From CAYTNY01 sp964439215 (lineage in GTDB: Bacteria; Oederibacteriota; PGYV01; CAYTNY01): a DNA stretch of 37,928 bases. The position numbers and the translations under genes were made by a program. Position 1 is the first letter of the stretch; each line of letters begins with the position of its first letter. The DNA lies in contig CAYTNY010000013.1 of the NCBI GenBank assembly GCA_964439215.1, positions 1-37,928 of the forward strand, written 5' to 3'. The notes below the pieces were generated by a model, which had not been told where the DNA came from, made no database searches, and saw only the letters and a program-made list of their open reading frames with translations. Below are positions 24,350-32,230 of this stretch, one piece after another.

Positions 24350-24910
24350 ATGTCAAGAATAGGAAAACAGCCGGTAAAATTACCAGATGGAATAAAAGCT
24401 TCAATAGAATCCGGGATTCTGAAAATTGAAGGCCCAAAAGGAAAAATGGAGCATAGTCTGAACAGTGAGTTTGAATATAAATCCGAAAACGGCGCGATCG
24501 TTGTTGCTCCCAAAGGTTCTATTGAAAAGGACAGGAGACTCAAAGCGCTTTTCGGACTTGAAAGGGCCCTTATAAACAACAAGGTGACAGGTGTTGCCGA
24601 AGGCTTTAAAAAGATTCTGATATTAAAAGGCGTAGGATACAGGGCGCAGGTTCAGGGCAAAAAAATCACGCTGACCCTGGGTTTTTCCCACCCTGTTGTT
24701 TTTGATGTTCCGGAGAATGTAAACGCATCGCTTGAAGGACAGACAAAACTGATACTTGAGAGTATTGACCGGCAGCTTGTCGGTGAAACAGCGGCAAAAA
24801 TAAAAAGATTAAGACCGCCGGAGCCTTATAAAGGCAAAGGAATAATGTATGAAGGCGAAAGAATAAGAAGAAAGGCCGGGAAATCAGCGGCCGGAGCAAA
24901 AGGCAAATAA
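24350..24910 (+). CDS. rplF: 50S ribosomal protein L6
   Basis: L6 has two tandem domains and sits at the base of the L7/L12 stalk near the sarcin-ricin loop. The 186-residue protein starts MSRIGKQPVKLP and contains LKGVGYRAQVQGKKITLTLG (starting about 85) and PEPYKGKGIMYEGERIRRKAGKS near the C terminus. The ATG is behind AAGGAG. Confidence 0.97.
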   Translation: MSRIGKQPVKLPDGIKASIESGILKIEGPKGKMEHSLNSEFEYKSENGAIVVAPKGSIEKDRRLKALFGLERALINNKVTGVAEGFKKILILKGVGYRAQVQGKKITLTLGFSHPVVFDVPENVNASLEGQTKLILESIDRQLVGETAAKIKRLRPPEPYKGKGIMYEGERIRRKAGKSAAGAKGK

Positions 24911-24939
24911 TATTTAAAGTTAAAGCAGCGGAGGAAATA

Positions 24940-25308
24940 ATGAAAATAAAAAAGAAAGCTTCAAAGACAGGAATGAAAAAAATATTAAGAAAAGCCAGAG
25001 GCAGAAAGAAATCAGAAGGTACGCCGCAGAGGCCCAGGCTTAATATATTCAGAGGAACAACAAGTCTTTATGCTCAGGTGATTGATGATTCTACGGGAAA
25101 AACACTTCTGGGCATTGCCACGAACAATAAAGACGCGTCTGTAAAAGGGAAAAACAAGGCAGCGGCGGAGAATCTTGGAAAGCTTATTGCCGAAAAATGC
25201 AAAGAAAAGAATATTGAGACAGTGGTTTTTGACCGCGGAGGCGGAAAATACCACGGAGTTATAAAAGTGTTTGCGGATTCAGTGCGTGAAGGCGGAATAA
25301 AATTCTAA
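24940..25308 (+). CDS. rplR: 50S ribosomal protein L18
   Basis: L18 brings 5S rRNA into the large subunit with L5. The 122-residue protein has a basic N-terminal tail (about 1-27), then RPRLNIFRGTTSLYAQVIDD and the C-terminal DRGGGKYHGVIKVFADSVREGG. A GGAGG site precedes the ATG. Order rplF-rplR-rpsE is standard. Confidence 0.96.
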   Translation: MKIKKKASKTGMKKILRKARGRKKSEGTPQRPRLNIFRGTTSLYAQVIDDSTGKTLLGIATNNKDASVKGKNKAAAENLGKLIAEKCKEKNIETVVFDRGGGKYHGVIKVFADSVREGGIKF

Positions 25309-25332
25309 TAAAGTAAAAATCAGGAGGATGTT

Positions 25333-25821
25333 TTGAAAACAAGGATAGATGCGGCAAAACTTGATTTAAAAGAAAAAATAGTAAATATAAACAGAGTCGC
25401 CAAAGTAGTAAAGGGCGGCAAACGTTTTAAATTCAGCGTACTTGTTATTGTCGGCGACGGACACGGGACAGTGGGCTTTGGCCTTGGCAAAGCAAGAGAA
25501 GTTCCGGGAGCTATCCATAAAGCTGTTGCGCATGCGAAAAAGAATCTTGTGAAAATACCGATGAGCGGAACAACGATACCCTTTGAGGTTATGGGGGAAT
25601 TTGGAGCGGCGAAAGTCATGCTGAAACCGGCTTCGCACGGTACCGGTGTTATAGCCGGCGCCGCAGTCAGAGCGATCGTTGAGTCTGCGGGAATACACGA
25701 TATACTTACCAAATGTGTAGGCAGGACAACAAATTCATTTAACCTTATATATGCAACATTTAAAGCAATTGAAATTCTGGAAGACCCTGAAAAAATTATG
25801 ACGCTGAGGAAAGGAAAATAA
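25333..25821 (+). CDS. rpsE: 30S ribosomal protein S5
   Basis: S5 is at the mRNA entry site and affects decoding fidelity with S4 and S12. The 162-residue protein has the N-terminal dsRNA-binding-like fold with INRVAKVVKGGKRFKFSVLV (starting about residue 19) and the C-terminal SAGIHDILTKCVGRTTNSFN. The start is TTG, 5 nt after GGAGG; an ATG just upstream is out of frame and closes at once. Confidence 0.96.
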   Translation: MKTRIDAAKLDLKEKIVNINRVAKVVKGGKRFKFSVLVIVGDGHGTVGFGLGKAREVPGAIHKAVAHAKKNLVKIPMSGTTIPFEVMGEFGAAKVMLKPASHGTGVIAGAAVRAIVESAGIHDILTKCVGRTTNSFNLIYATFKAIEILEDPEKIMTLRKGK

Positions 25822-25822
25822 A

Positions 25823-26002
25823 ATGGCAAAGATAAGAGTAACTTTGAAAAAAAGCCTTGCGAGCAGAAACAGCAGAGACAAAAAAACGGTTCTTGCGCTG
25901 GGGCTCAGGAAAATAGGACAGGCCAGAGAATTTGAAAAGACCCCTGCAATTGACGGTATGCTGAAAAAAGTAAATTATATGATAAAAACAGAAGACATCT
26001 GA
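25823..26002 (+). CDS. rpmD: 50S ribosomal protein L30
   Basis: This 59-residue protein is L30, a small two-helix, three-strand protein of the large subunit. It begins MAKIRVTLKKSLASRNSRDK and has LALGLRKIGQAREFEKTPAIDGML, the typical core that ends with the family's VNYMI-type segment. It starts one base after the rpsE stop, with AAGGA inside the end of rpsE as likely ribosome site. Its place between rpsE and rplO is canonical. Confidence 0.95.
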   Translation: MAKIRVTLKKSLASRNSRDKKTVLALGLRKIGQAREFEKTPAIDGMLKKVNYMIKTEDI

Positions 26003-26021
26003 AATATTACGGAGGAAAAAA

Positions 26022-26462
26022 ATGCAGCTTAAAGATATAAAGCCTACAGATAAAAAGAGAACAAAAAGGGTCCGCATCGGACGCGGTAAGGGAACCGGAA
26101 TAGGAAAAACCTCGGGAAAAGGACATAAGGGCCAGAAATCCCGTTCAGGCGGAACCAAATCTCCGTGGTTTGAAGGCGGACAGCAGAGGTTTACGCAGAG
26201 AATACCAAAGTCCGGATTCAACAATATTTTCAGGGAAGAGTACAGTGTGATAAATGTGTCCTTTCTTGAAAAAGTATTTGATGCGGGCGCGGAAATAGAT
26301 AAAAAAACACTTGTTGAAAAAGGATATGTGAGCAATAAAAGAAAAAAAATAAAAATACTCGGGAACGGAGAAATAACAAAGGCGTTTAAGGTTAAAGCGG
26401 ATAAATTTTCAAAAAGCGCTGAAGAAAAGATTAAAAAAGCAGGCGGAGAGGTAACCGTATAA
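26022..26462 (+). CDS. rplO: 50S ribosomal protein L15
   Basis: L15 is a late-assembling 50S protein with an extended Gly/Arg-rich N-terminal region. The 146-residue protein has RVGRG-like VRIGRGKGTGIGKTSGKGHKGQ and GGQQRFTQRIPKSGF in the N-terminal half, then a Lys-rich C-terminal domain. The ATG follows GGAGG. The stop shares a base with the secY start at 26462. Confidence 0.96.
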   Translation: MQLKDIKPTDKKRTKRVRIGRGKGTGIGKTSGKGHKGQKSRSGGTKSPWFEGGQQRFTQRIPKSGFNNIFREEYSVINVSFLEKVFDAGAEIDKKTLVEKGYVSNKRKKIKILGNGEITKAFKVKADKFSKSAEEKIKKAGGEVTV

Positions 26463-27793
26463 TGGTAAATCAATTCGGAAATATATTTAAAATACCGGAG
26501 CTCAGGAAAAGAGTTTTATTTATGCTGGGTATGCTTTTTGTATTCCGGCTGGGCGCGCATATACCGACGCCGGGTGTTGACGGCACTGTAATGAATGCTC
26601 TTGTGGCGCAGCAAACCGGCGGTTTTCTGGCTTTTCTGGACCTGTTTTCGGGCGGAGCGCTTGCTAATTTTACCATATTTTCACTGGGTATAATGCCTTA
26701 TATATCCGCGTCAATTATCATGCAGCTTCTTACCGCTGTTATACCGGCGCTTGAAGCTTTGAAAAAAGAGGGCGATGCGGGAAGAAAAAAAATAACCCAG
26801 TACACAAGATATCTGACCGTGGGCATCTGCCTGGTTCAGTCAACAGCGGTTACTTTCTGGCTGAAAACAGTGGAGGTTGGCGGCATGTCGCTTGTTCCCA
26901 ATTTCGGACCGGGCTTCCAGGTGACAACGGTAATAACTCTCACGGCCGGAACCATATTTTTGATGTGGCTGGGAGAGCAGATGACGGAATACGGCATCGG
27001 AAACGGTATGTCGATCCTGATTCTTGCGGGTATCATAGCAAGCCTTCCCGGGCAGATTGCGTCAATGTTTGCAATGTGGAAAGCAGGTTCATTAACCTTG
27101 TTTTCAATAATATTCTTTGCTGTGGTTCTTATTGCGCTGACAGCCGTTGCCGTTATCTCGCAGCAGTCCTATAGAAAAATACCGGTTCAGTATGCACAGA
27201 GAATAGTGGGAAGAAAAATATACAGAGGGCAGAGCACGCAGCTGCCTTTGAAAATAGATTATTCGGGTGTTATTGCGGTTATTTTCGCGTCATCGGTTAT
27301 GATCTTTCCTTCAATGCTTGCTCAGTTTATGGAGCGTCCGGGGCAGACGGGTGTTATGGCGATGATAGTTGACTTTATCAATACATGGATATCCCCGGGA
27401 CAGCTTATACATACGGTTTTTTATATTGCATTGATCATTTTCTTCTGTTATTTTTATACGGCTATTACGTTCAATCCCACTGATGTTGCCGATAATATGA
27501 AGAAAAACGGCGGATTTGTTCCGGGAATACGCCCCGGGAAACCGACTGCCGAATATATAAACAATATACTTTCCCACATAACACTGGGAGGCGCGTCGCT
27601 TATTGTAATAATAGCCGTGATCCCCGATCTTATGGCCCAGTCAATGGGTGTGAGTATGTATTTCGGCGGAACTACCATACTTATTATGGTGGGTGTTTCT
27701 CTGGATACCGTGCAGCAGGTTGAGTCGCATCTGCTTATGAGGCATTATGAAGGGTTTATGAAGTCGGGCAAGATAAAAGGCAGGCGGAGTTAA
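26462..27793 (+). CDS. secY: Preprotein translocase subunit SecY
   Basis: SecY is the protein-conducting channel of the cytoplasmic membrane and partners SecE, also encoded in this window. The 443-residue protein has about ten hydrophobic segments. The first helix, after RKRVLFMLG, leads into RLGAHIPTPGVD and the plug region with FSGGALANFTIFSLGIMPYI. The cytoplasmic loop FNPTDVADNMKKNGGFVPGIRPGKPT lies near residue 340. It overlaps rplO by one base, as expected for coupled expression in the spc operon. Confidence 0.98.
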   Translation: MVNQFGNIFKIPELRKRVLFMLGMLFVFRLGAHIPTPGVDGTVMNALVAQQTGGFLAFLDLFSGGALANFTIFSLGIMPYISASIIMQLLTAVIPALEALKKEGDAGRKKITQYTRYLTVGICLVQSTAVTFWLKTVEVGGMSLVPNFGPGFQVTTVITLTAGTIFLMWLGEQMTEYGIGNGMSILILAGIIASLPGQIASMFAMWKAGSLTLFSIIFFAVVLIALTAVAVISQQSYRKIPVQYAQRIVGRKIYRGQSTQLPLKIDYSGVIAVIFASSVMIFPSMLAQFMERPGQTGVMAMIVDFINTWISPGQLIHTVFYIALIIFFCYFYTAITFNPTDVADNMKKNGGFVPGIRPGKPTAEYINNILSHITLGGASLIVIIAVIPDLMAQSMGVSMYFGGTTILIMVGVSLDTVQQVESHLLMRHYEGFMKSGKIKGRRS

Positions 27794-27823
27794 TATGTCT
27801 GCGCATAAAACGGAGGTATTTAA

Positions 27824-28471
27824 ATGATACTTATTCTTTTGGGCCCCCCGGGGGCAGGGAAAGGCACATATTCAGAAAAACTTATTGATATTTACGGTAT
27901 TCCGCAGATATCCACGGGTGATATTTTAAGAGCCGCGGTAAAAGAAGGAACCGAAATGGGAATCAAGGCAAAAGAATATATGGATAAAGGCGCTCTTGTG
28001 CCTGATGACGTTATAGTAGGTATCGTGGCGGACAGGATACAGAAGGATGACTGCTTAAAAGGATTTATACTTGACGGTTTTCCGCGTACAACAGGACAGG
28101 CTGACGCACTGGAAAAACTTTTTAAGGATAGAGGCCTTGCGCTTGATGCGGTTATAAATATTGAAGTTGAAAAAGATATTCTTTTTAAAAGGCTTACGGG
28201 AAGAAGAATGTGCAGGAACTGCGGAGGAAATTACAACGTGAATACCATGCCTCCGGAAAAAGAAGGCGTATGCGATAAATGCGGAGGCGAACTGTATCAG
28301 AGAAATGACGATAAACCCGAAACCATCGAAAACAGGCTGAAGGTTTACGCGGAACAGACAGCGCCGCTTATTGAATATTACAGAGAAAAAAATATACTTA
28401 AAGATGTGAATGCTTCCCAAGGAACCGTGGATGAGATCGTGCAGAAAATAAAAAGCGCAATAGAAGGCTGA
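27824..28471 (+). CDS. adk: Adenylate kinase, zinc-lid form
   Basis: Adenylate kinase interconverts ATP plus AMP and two ADP. The 215-residue long-type enzyme has the P-loop GPPGAGKGT (7-15), the AMP-binding segment STGDILR and GFILDGFPRT. Its lid carries four cysteines (C130, C133, C150, C153) that bind structural zinc, as in Gram-positive and many thermophilic enzymes. The ATG follows GGAGG. Its TGA shares a base with the map start. Confidence 0.97.
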   Translation: MILILLGPPGAGKGTYSEKLIDIYGIPQISTGDILRAAVKEGTEMGIKAKEYMDKGALVPDDVIVGIVADRIQKDDCLKGFILDGFPRTTGQADALEKLFKDRGLALDAVINIEVEKDILFKRLTGRRMCRNCGGNYNVNTMPPEKEGVCDKCGGELYQRNDDKPETIENRLKVYAEQTAPLIEYYREKNILKDVNASQGTVDEIVQKIKSAIEG

Positions 28472-29220
28472 TGATAAATATAAAAACACCGCAGCAGATT
28501 GATGATGCGGCGGAAAGCTCCGCAATAGTGGCGGAAGTTCTTCAAAAGCTTAAAGAAAGCATAAAGCCCGGAATAAACACAGCTGAGCTTGACAGTATAG
28601 CGAAGCAGACCGCGAAAAGCAGGAACGGCAGATGTGCTTTTCTGGGATACAGGGATTTTCCGGGCGCAATATGCGCTTCGGTGAATAATGAAGTTGTTCA
28701 CGGGATCCCCTCGGAAAACCGGGTGCTTAAACAGGGTGATATAATCAGCATTGATTTTGGTATTGAAAAAAATGGTTTTTTCGGCGATGCGGCAATAACA
28801 GTGCCGGTTGGTGAAGTATCTGAAACCGCAAAAAGGCTTATATTGGTTACTGAAGAGGCATTGTATAAAGGCATAGAAAAAGCAGTTCCCCGCGGACGGC
28901 TCGGTGATATATCGGCCGCGGTTCAAAAGCATGTTGAAGCAAGCGGTTTTTCCGTTGTCAGGGACTTTGTCGGGCACGGAATAGGCAGGAACCTGCATGA
29001 AGAGCCGATGGTGCCGAATTTTGGAGCGGCTGGAGCCGGGCCGGAATTAAAATCAGGAATGATGATTGCCGTGGAGCCGATGGTAAATGAAAAAGGATAT
29101 GAAGTTGAGGTGCTTAGAGACAACTGGACCGTCGTGACGAAGGACGCAGGTTTATCGGCTCATTTTGAACATACACTGGCAATAACAGAAAACGGACCGA
29201 GAATACTGACAAAGATATAA
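28471..29220 (+). CDS. map: Methionine aminopeptidase, type I
   Basis: This enzyme removes the initiator methionine from nascent proteins with small second residues. The 249-residue type I enzyme shows all five metal ligands, D95, D106, H169, E202 and E233, and the substrate-site H77 (VVHGIP). It has no N-terminal SH3-binding extension. It overlaps adk by one base. The secY-adk-map-infA order is widely conserved. Confidence 0.97.
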   Translation: MINIKTPQQIDDAAESSAIVAEVLQKLKESIKPGINTAELDSIAKQTAKSRNGRCAFLGYRDFPGAICASVNNEVVHGIPSENRVLKQGDIISIDFGIEKNGFFGDAAITVPVGEVSETAKRLILVTEEALYKGIEKAVPRGRLGDISAAVQKHVEASGFSVVRDFVGHGIGRNLHEEPMVPNFGAAGAGPELKSGMMIAVEPMVNEKGYEVEVLRDNWTVVTKDAGLSAHFEHTLAITENGPRILTKI

Positions 29221-29235
29221 TTTTAAGGAGAACAT

Positions 29236-29466
29236 ATGTCAAAGGAAGATTTGATAGAAGCGGAAGGAAGTATAATAGAGCCCCTTCCGAATGCGACATT
29301 TAAAGTGGAACTGGAAAACGGGCACAGAGTTCTTGCTCATGTTTCGGGAAAAATGAGAATGAATTTTATAAAACTTCTTCCGGGCGATAAAGTTACGGTT
29401 CAGCTGTCGCCTTATGATCTGTCGAAGGGAAGAATAATATACAGGAAAGGCAAAGGAAAAGCATAA
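29236..29466 (+). CDS. infA: Translation initiation factor IF-1
   Basis: IF-1 binds the 30S A site during initiation with IF-2 and IF-3. The 76-residue OB-fold protein begins MSKEDLIEAEGSIIEPLPNA, has HVSGKMRMNFIKLLPGDKV in the core and ends SKGRIIYRKGKGKA, slightly longer than the usual 72. AAGGAG precedes the ATG. It is followed by rpmJ, as in most bacteria. Confidence 0.96.
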   Translation: MSKEDLIEAEGSIIEPLPNATFKVELENGHRVLAHVSGKMRMNFIKLLPGDKVTVQLSPYDLSKGRIIYRKGKGKA

Positions 29467-29484
29467 TATAACAAGGAGAGTAAA

Positions 29485-29598
29485 ATGAAAGTAAGAGCAT
29501 CAGTTAAAAAAATATGTGAAAAATGCAAGGTTATAAAGAGAAAAGGAAAAGTAAAAGTTATATGCGAAAATCCCAAGCATAAACAGACGCAGGGATAA
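29485..29598 (+). CDS. rpmJ: 50S ribosomal protein L36, zinc-binding
   Basis: L36 is the smallest large-subunit protein. The 37-residue peptide MKVRASVKKICEKC... carries the zinc ribbon C11, C14, C27 and H32 and ends NPKHKQTQG, a full-length match to the family. AAGGAG precedes the ATG. It is the last gene of the spc cluster; the gap of 104 nt to rpsM is the longest in this part of the block and contains a hairpin. Confidence 0.95.
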   Translation: MKVRASVKKICEKCKVIKRKGKVKVICENPKHKQTQG

Positions 29599-29639
29599 TC
29601 ATATAAGGTTTTTAGTATGTTCTGCTGATTTTGAAAAAA

Positions 29640-29670
29640 CGGAAGCGTATATATAAAGAAATACGCTCCG
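29640..29670 (+). other. Hairpin upstream of rpsM (possible alpha-operon leader)
   Basis: CGG-A-AGCGTAT (29640-29650) pairs with ATACGCT-CCG (29661-29670), giving 10 bp with one bulged A and a 10-nt loop. In E. coli, S4 represses the alpha operon by binding a pseudoknot at this same point, upstream of rpsM. Whether this RNA is an S4 target is unknown. TTGAAA at 29631 with TATAAA at 29652 (15-nt spacing) is a weak possible promoter. Confidence 0.5.
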
Positions 29671-29702
29671 CATCAATAAAGAATAACCGAGGAGGTAGTA
29701 AA

Positions 29703-30083
29703 TTGGCACGTATAGCCGGCATAGACTTACCAAAAAATAAGAGAATTGAAATTGCGCTGACCTATATATTCGGTATAGGATGCTCAACCGCGGAGGAAAT
29801 ACTTGAAGCGGCGAAAGTTGATCCGTCAACAAGAGTTTTTAATCTTACTGAAGAAGAAGTTTACAGAATACAGGAAACAATTACCGGAAGAAGAATGAAA
29901 GTTGAAGGTGATTTGAGAAGAGATGTTTCTCAGAACATAAAAAGACTGATGGAAATAGGATGTTATACGGGAATAAGACACCGCAGAGGGCTCCCGGTAA
30001 GAGGCCAGAAAACACAGACAAACGCAAGAACAAGAAAAGGGCCTAAAAAGACAATAGCAGGAAAGAAAAAGGCTACAAAATAA
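29703..30083 (+). CDS. rpsM: 30S ribosomal protein S13
   Basis: S13 in the 30S head contacts tRNA and makes intersubunit bridges. The protein from the TTG at 29703 has 126 residues, starting (M)ARIAGIDLPKNKR and ending with RGLPVRGQKTQTNARTRKGP and a Lys-rich tail. The TTG is 7 nt after GGAGG. The frame stays open upstream to 29631, but this would add 24 residues never seen in S13 and would read through the hairpin. Confidence 0.95.
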   Translation: MARIAGIDLPKNKRIEIALTYIFGIGCSTAEEILEAAKVDPSTRVFNLTEEEVYRIQETITGRRMKVEGDLRRDVSQNIKRLMEIGCYTGIRHRRGLPVRGQKTQTNARTRKGPKKTIAGKKKATK

Positions 30084-30125
30084 CCGCTTATAACGGCGTT
30101 TTAAAAATTCAGGAGGTAGCAGGTT

Positions 30126-30503
30126 TTGGCTAAATCAAAGAAAAAAACAAAAGCAATTCCGGAAATGGCAATAGCAAAAATCAATTCAACTTTTAATAAT
30201 ACGATTATAAGTATAACAACACCCGAAGGTGAGGTTATTTCCTGGGCAAGCGGCGGACAGGTCGGAATGAAAGGCGCAAGGAAATCAACGCCTTTTGCTT
30301 CTCAGCTGGCTGCGGAAAAAGCGGGAAAAGCCGCATTTGACGCGGGAGTAAAAAAGGTTGAAGTATATGTCAAGGGGCCCGGCGAAGGGCGTGAACCGGC
30401 CATAAGAGCGCTTCAGACGGTTGGATTTGAAATTATACTGATAAAAGATGTTACACCTATACCGCATAACGGATGCAGACCGCCTAAAAGAAGGCGTGTA
30501 TAA
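30126..30503 (+). CDS. rpsK: 30S ribosomal protein S11
   Basis: S11 forms part of the platform near the Shine-Dalgarno helix. The 125-residue protein has the conserved NSTFNNTIISITTPEGEVI (starting about residue 19), GMKGARKSTPFA and the ending PHNGCRPPKRRRV. The start is TTG, 9 nt after AGGAGG; no ATG is available in this position. A hairpin separates it from rpsD. Confidence 0.96.
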   Translation: MAKSKKKTKAIPEMAIAKINSTFNNTIISITTPEGEVISWASGGQVGMKGARKSTPFASQLAAEKAGKAAFDAGVKKVEVYVKGPGEGREPAIRALQTVGFEIILIKDVTPIPHNGCRPPKRRRV

Positions 30504-30513
30504 TAAATTTTAT

Positions 30514-30536
30514 ATCTGAAACGACTGATTTCAGAT
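30514..30536 (+). other. Hairpin between rpsK and rpsD
   Basis: ATCTGAAA and TTTCAGAT form a perfect 8-bp stem with loop CGACTGA, ending just before the TTAAGGAGG of rpsD. The T/A-rich sequence after it is interrupted, so termination would be weak at best. The closeness to the rpsD ribosome binding site suggests translational control or mRNA processing. Confidence 0.55.
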
Positions 30537-30555
30537 TATTTTAAGGAGGATTAAA

Positions 30556-31188
30556 TTGGCAAGGTATAAAGATGCTTTATGCAGGCTGTGCAGAAGAGAA
30601 GGTGCGAAGCTCTTTCTTAAAGGAGACAGATGTTACACTGAAAAATGCGCTTTTTCAAGAAGGCCGCAGATACCCGGGCAGCACCATAATAATCAGAGAA
30701 GAAAAATCTCTGAATTCGGAAAGCAGCTCAGGGAAAAACAGAAAGTAAAAAGAATGTATGGAGTCCTTGAAAAACAATTTAGAAAATATTTCAGGGAAGC
30801 GGATAAGAAAAAAGGCGAGACAGGCGAGAATCTGCTTAAGTTTCTTGAAGAAAGACTTGATAATGTTGTGCTGAAAGCCGGTTTTACCCAGGCGAGAAAT
30901 CAGGCCAGACAGCTTATTGCACACGGCCATGTCCGGGTAAACGGACGGAAAGCGGATATACCGTCTTATCAGGTTCAGCCGGGAATGAAAATAACACTTT
31001 CGGAGGAGGCTTTGAATATAAATGATGTTAAAAATTCCATTGCCCTTGCTCAGAAAAAGAAAAATATTCCTACCTGGATAGAAATGGATTTTGAAAAACG
31101 CGAGGCAGTTGTGAAAAATGAGCCCGCAAGAACGGATATTACAATGCCTGTACAAGAACAGCTTATTGTTGAGCTGTATTCCAAATAA
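30556..31188 (+). CDS. rpsD: 30S ribosomal protein S4, zinc-binding form
   Basis: S4 nucleates 30S assembly, influences accuracy, and in several phyla represses its own operon. The 210-residue protein has an N-terminal zinc site with C9, C12, C26 and C31, then the S4-type RNA-binding fold with RLDNVVLKAGFTQARNQARQ (starting about 96). The start is TTG behind AAGGAGG. It lies between rpsK and rpoA, the classical alpha-operon order. Confidence 0.97.
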   Translation: MARYKDALCRLCRREGAKLFLKGDRCYTEKCAFSRRPQIPGQHHNNQRRKISEFGKQLREKQKVKRMYGVLEKQFRKYFREADKKKGETGENLLKFLEERLDNVVLKAGFTQARNQARQLIAHGHVRVNGRKADIPSYQVQPGMKITLSEEALNINDVKNSIALAQKKKNIPTWIEMDFEKREAVVKNEPARTDITMPVQEQLIVELYSK

Positions 31189-31212
31189 TAATAAAGAAAG
31201 GGGTTAACTGAT

Positions 31213-32196
31213 ATGAAATGGAAAAATTTGCAAAAGCCCAAGAAACTTGATAAAGAAGATCTGGGAGAAAAGTTTGGACGGTTTGTTTCCGAGCCTTTTG
31301 AAAGAGGATATGCGGTGGCGATAGGCAATGCCATAAGAAGGATCCTTCTTTCTTCCATACCCGGCGCGGCAGTTACCAGCGTTAAGATTGAAGGCGTTCA
31401 GCACGAATTTGCCGTAATTGAAGGTGTTATGGAGGATGTTTCGGAGATTATACTTAATCTGAAACAGCTTAAGGTGGTTCTTGATGATGATTCGCCGAAA
31501 AAAATATACATTGAAGCAGGCGGGGAAAGAGAAGTTACAGGAGCGGATATCAAGCCGGATTCTGATGTTCATATTCTGAATCCCGACCTGCATATTGCGA
31601 CACTTACCAGCAGGGAAGCCAAACTTGAAATAGAAATGGAACTGGACACAGGACGCGGATATGTTACGGCGGAAAAAAACAAAAGAGATGATATGCCTAT
31701 CGGCACGATACCGGTTGACTCAGTATTCACGCCCGTAACCAACGTGAAACTTGAAGTTGAAAATACAAGGGTGGGCCAGATAACAGACTATGATAAACTT
31801 ATACTGGAAATATCAACGGACGGCAGAGTATCGCCGGAAACTTCACTGACGCAGTCTGCCTTGATTTTGAAGGAGTATCTGAATATCTTCATAACGCAGG
31901 AAGGTGAAATAGAAATAAAAGATGACAAGATAGATGAAGAACAGGAAAAAGTCAAAAATATGCTTTCAAAAAGTGTTGAAGAGCTTGAACTTTCCGTGAG
32001 GTCTTCAAACTGCCTGAAAAACGCGAATATAAAAACCATTGTGGATCTTGTCACCAAAAGCGAAGTTGATATGCTTAAATATAGAAATTTCGGAAGAAAA
32101 TCCCTGAATGAAATAAAAGAGGTTCTTTCTGAAATGGGGATGGGTCTGGGCATGAAATTTGACAAGGAAGTATTAAAAGAAGTTAAAAAGAAGTAA
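31213..32196 (+). CDS. rpoA: DNA-directed RNA polymerase subunit alpha
   Basis: Alpha dimerises to scaffold polymerase assembly, and its C-terminal domain binds UP elements and activators. The 327-residue protein has the N-terminal dimer region with AIGNAIRRILLSSIPGAAV (about 37-55), a charged linker (about 232-255) and the C-terminal domain with SVRSSNCLK, where R263 matches the DNA-contacting E. coli R265. A C-terminal Lys-rich end follows GMGLGMKF. AAAGGGG lies upstream of the ATG. Confidence 0.98.
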   Translation: MKWKNLQKPKKLDKEDLGEKFGRFVSEPFERGYAVAIGNAIRRILLSSIPGAAVTSVKIEGVQHEFAVIEGVMEDVSEIILNLKQLKVVLDDDSPKKIYIEAGGEREVTGADIKPDSDVHILNPDLHIATLTSREAKLEIEMELDTGRGYVTAEKNKRDDMPIGTIPVDSVFTPVTNVKLEVENTRVGQITDYDKLILEISTDGRVSPETSLTQSALILKEYLNIFITQEGEIEIKDDKIDEEQEKVKNMLSKSVEELELSVRSSNCLKNANIKTIVDLVTKSEVDMLKYRNFGRKSLNEIKEVLSEMGMGLGMKFDKEVLKEVKKK

Positions 32197-32230
32197 GAAT
32201 AGAGCACATACAGAAATCAAGGAGACGGAA

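Noticed and set aside
29631..29702. N-terminal extension of rpsM
   Set aside because: It would add 24 residues not seen in S13 and run through the intergenic hairpin, while the TTG at 29703 has an AGGAGG site.
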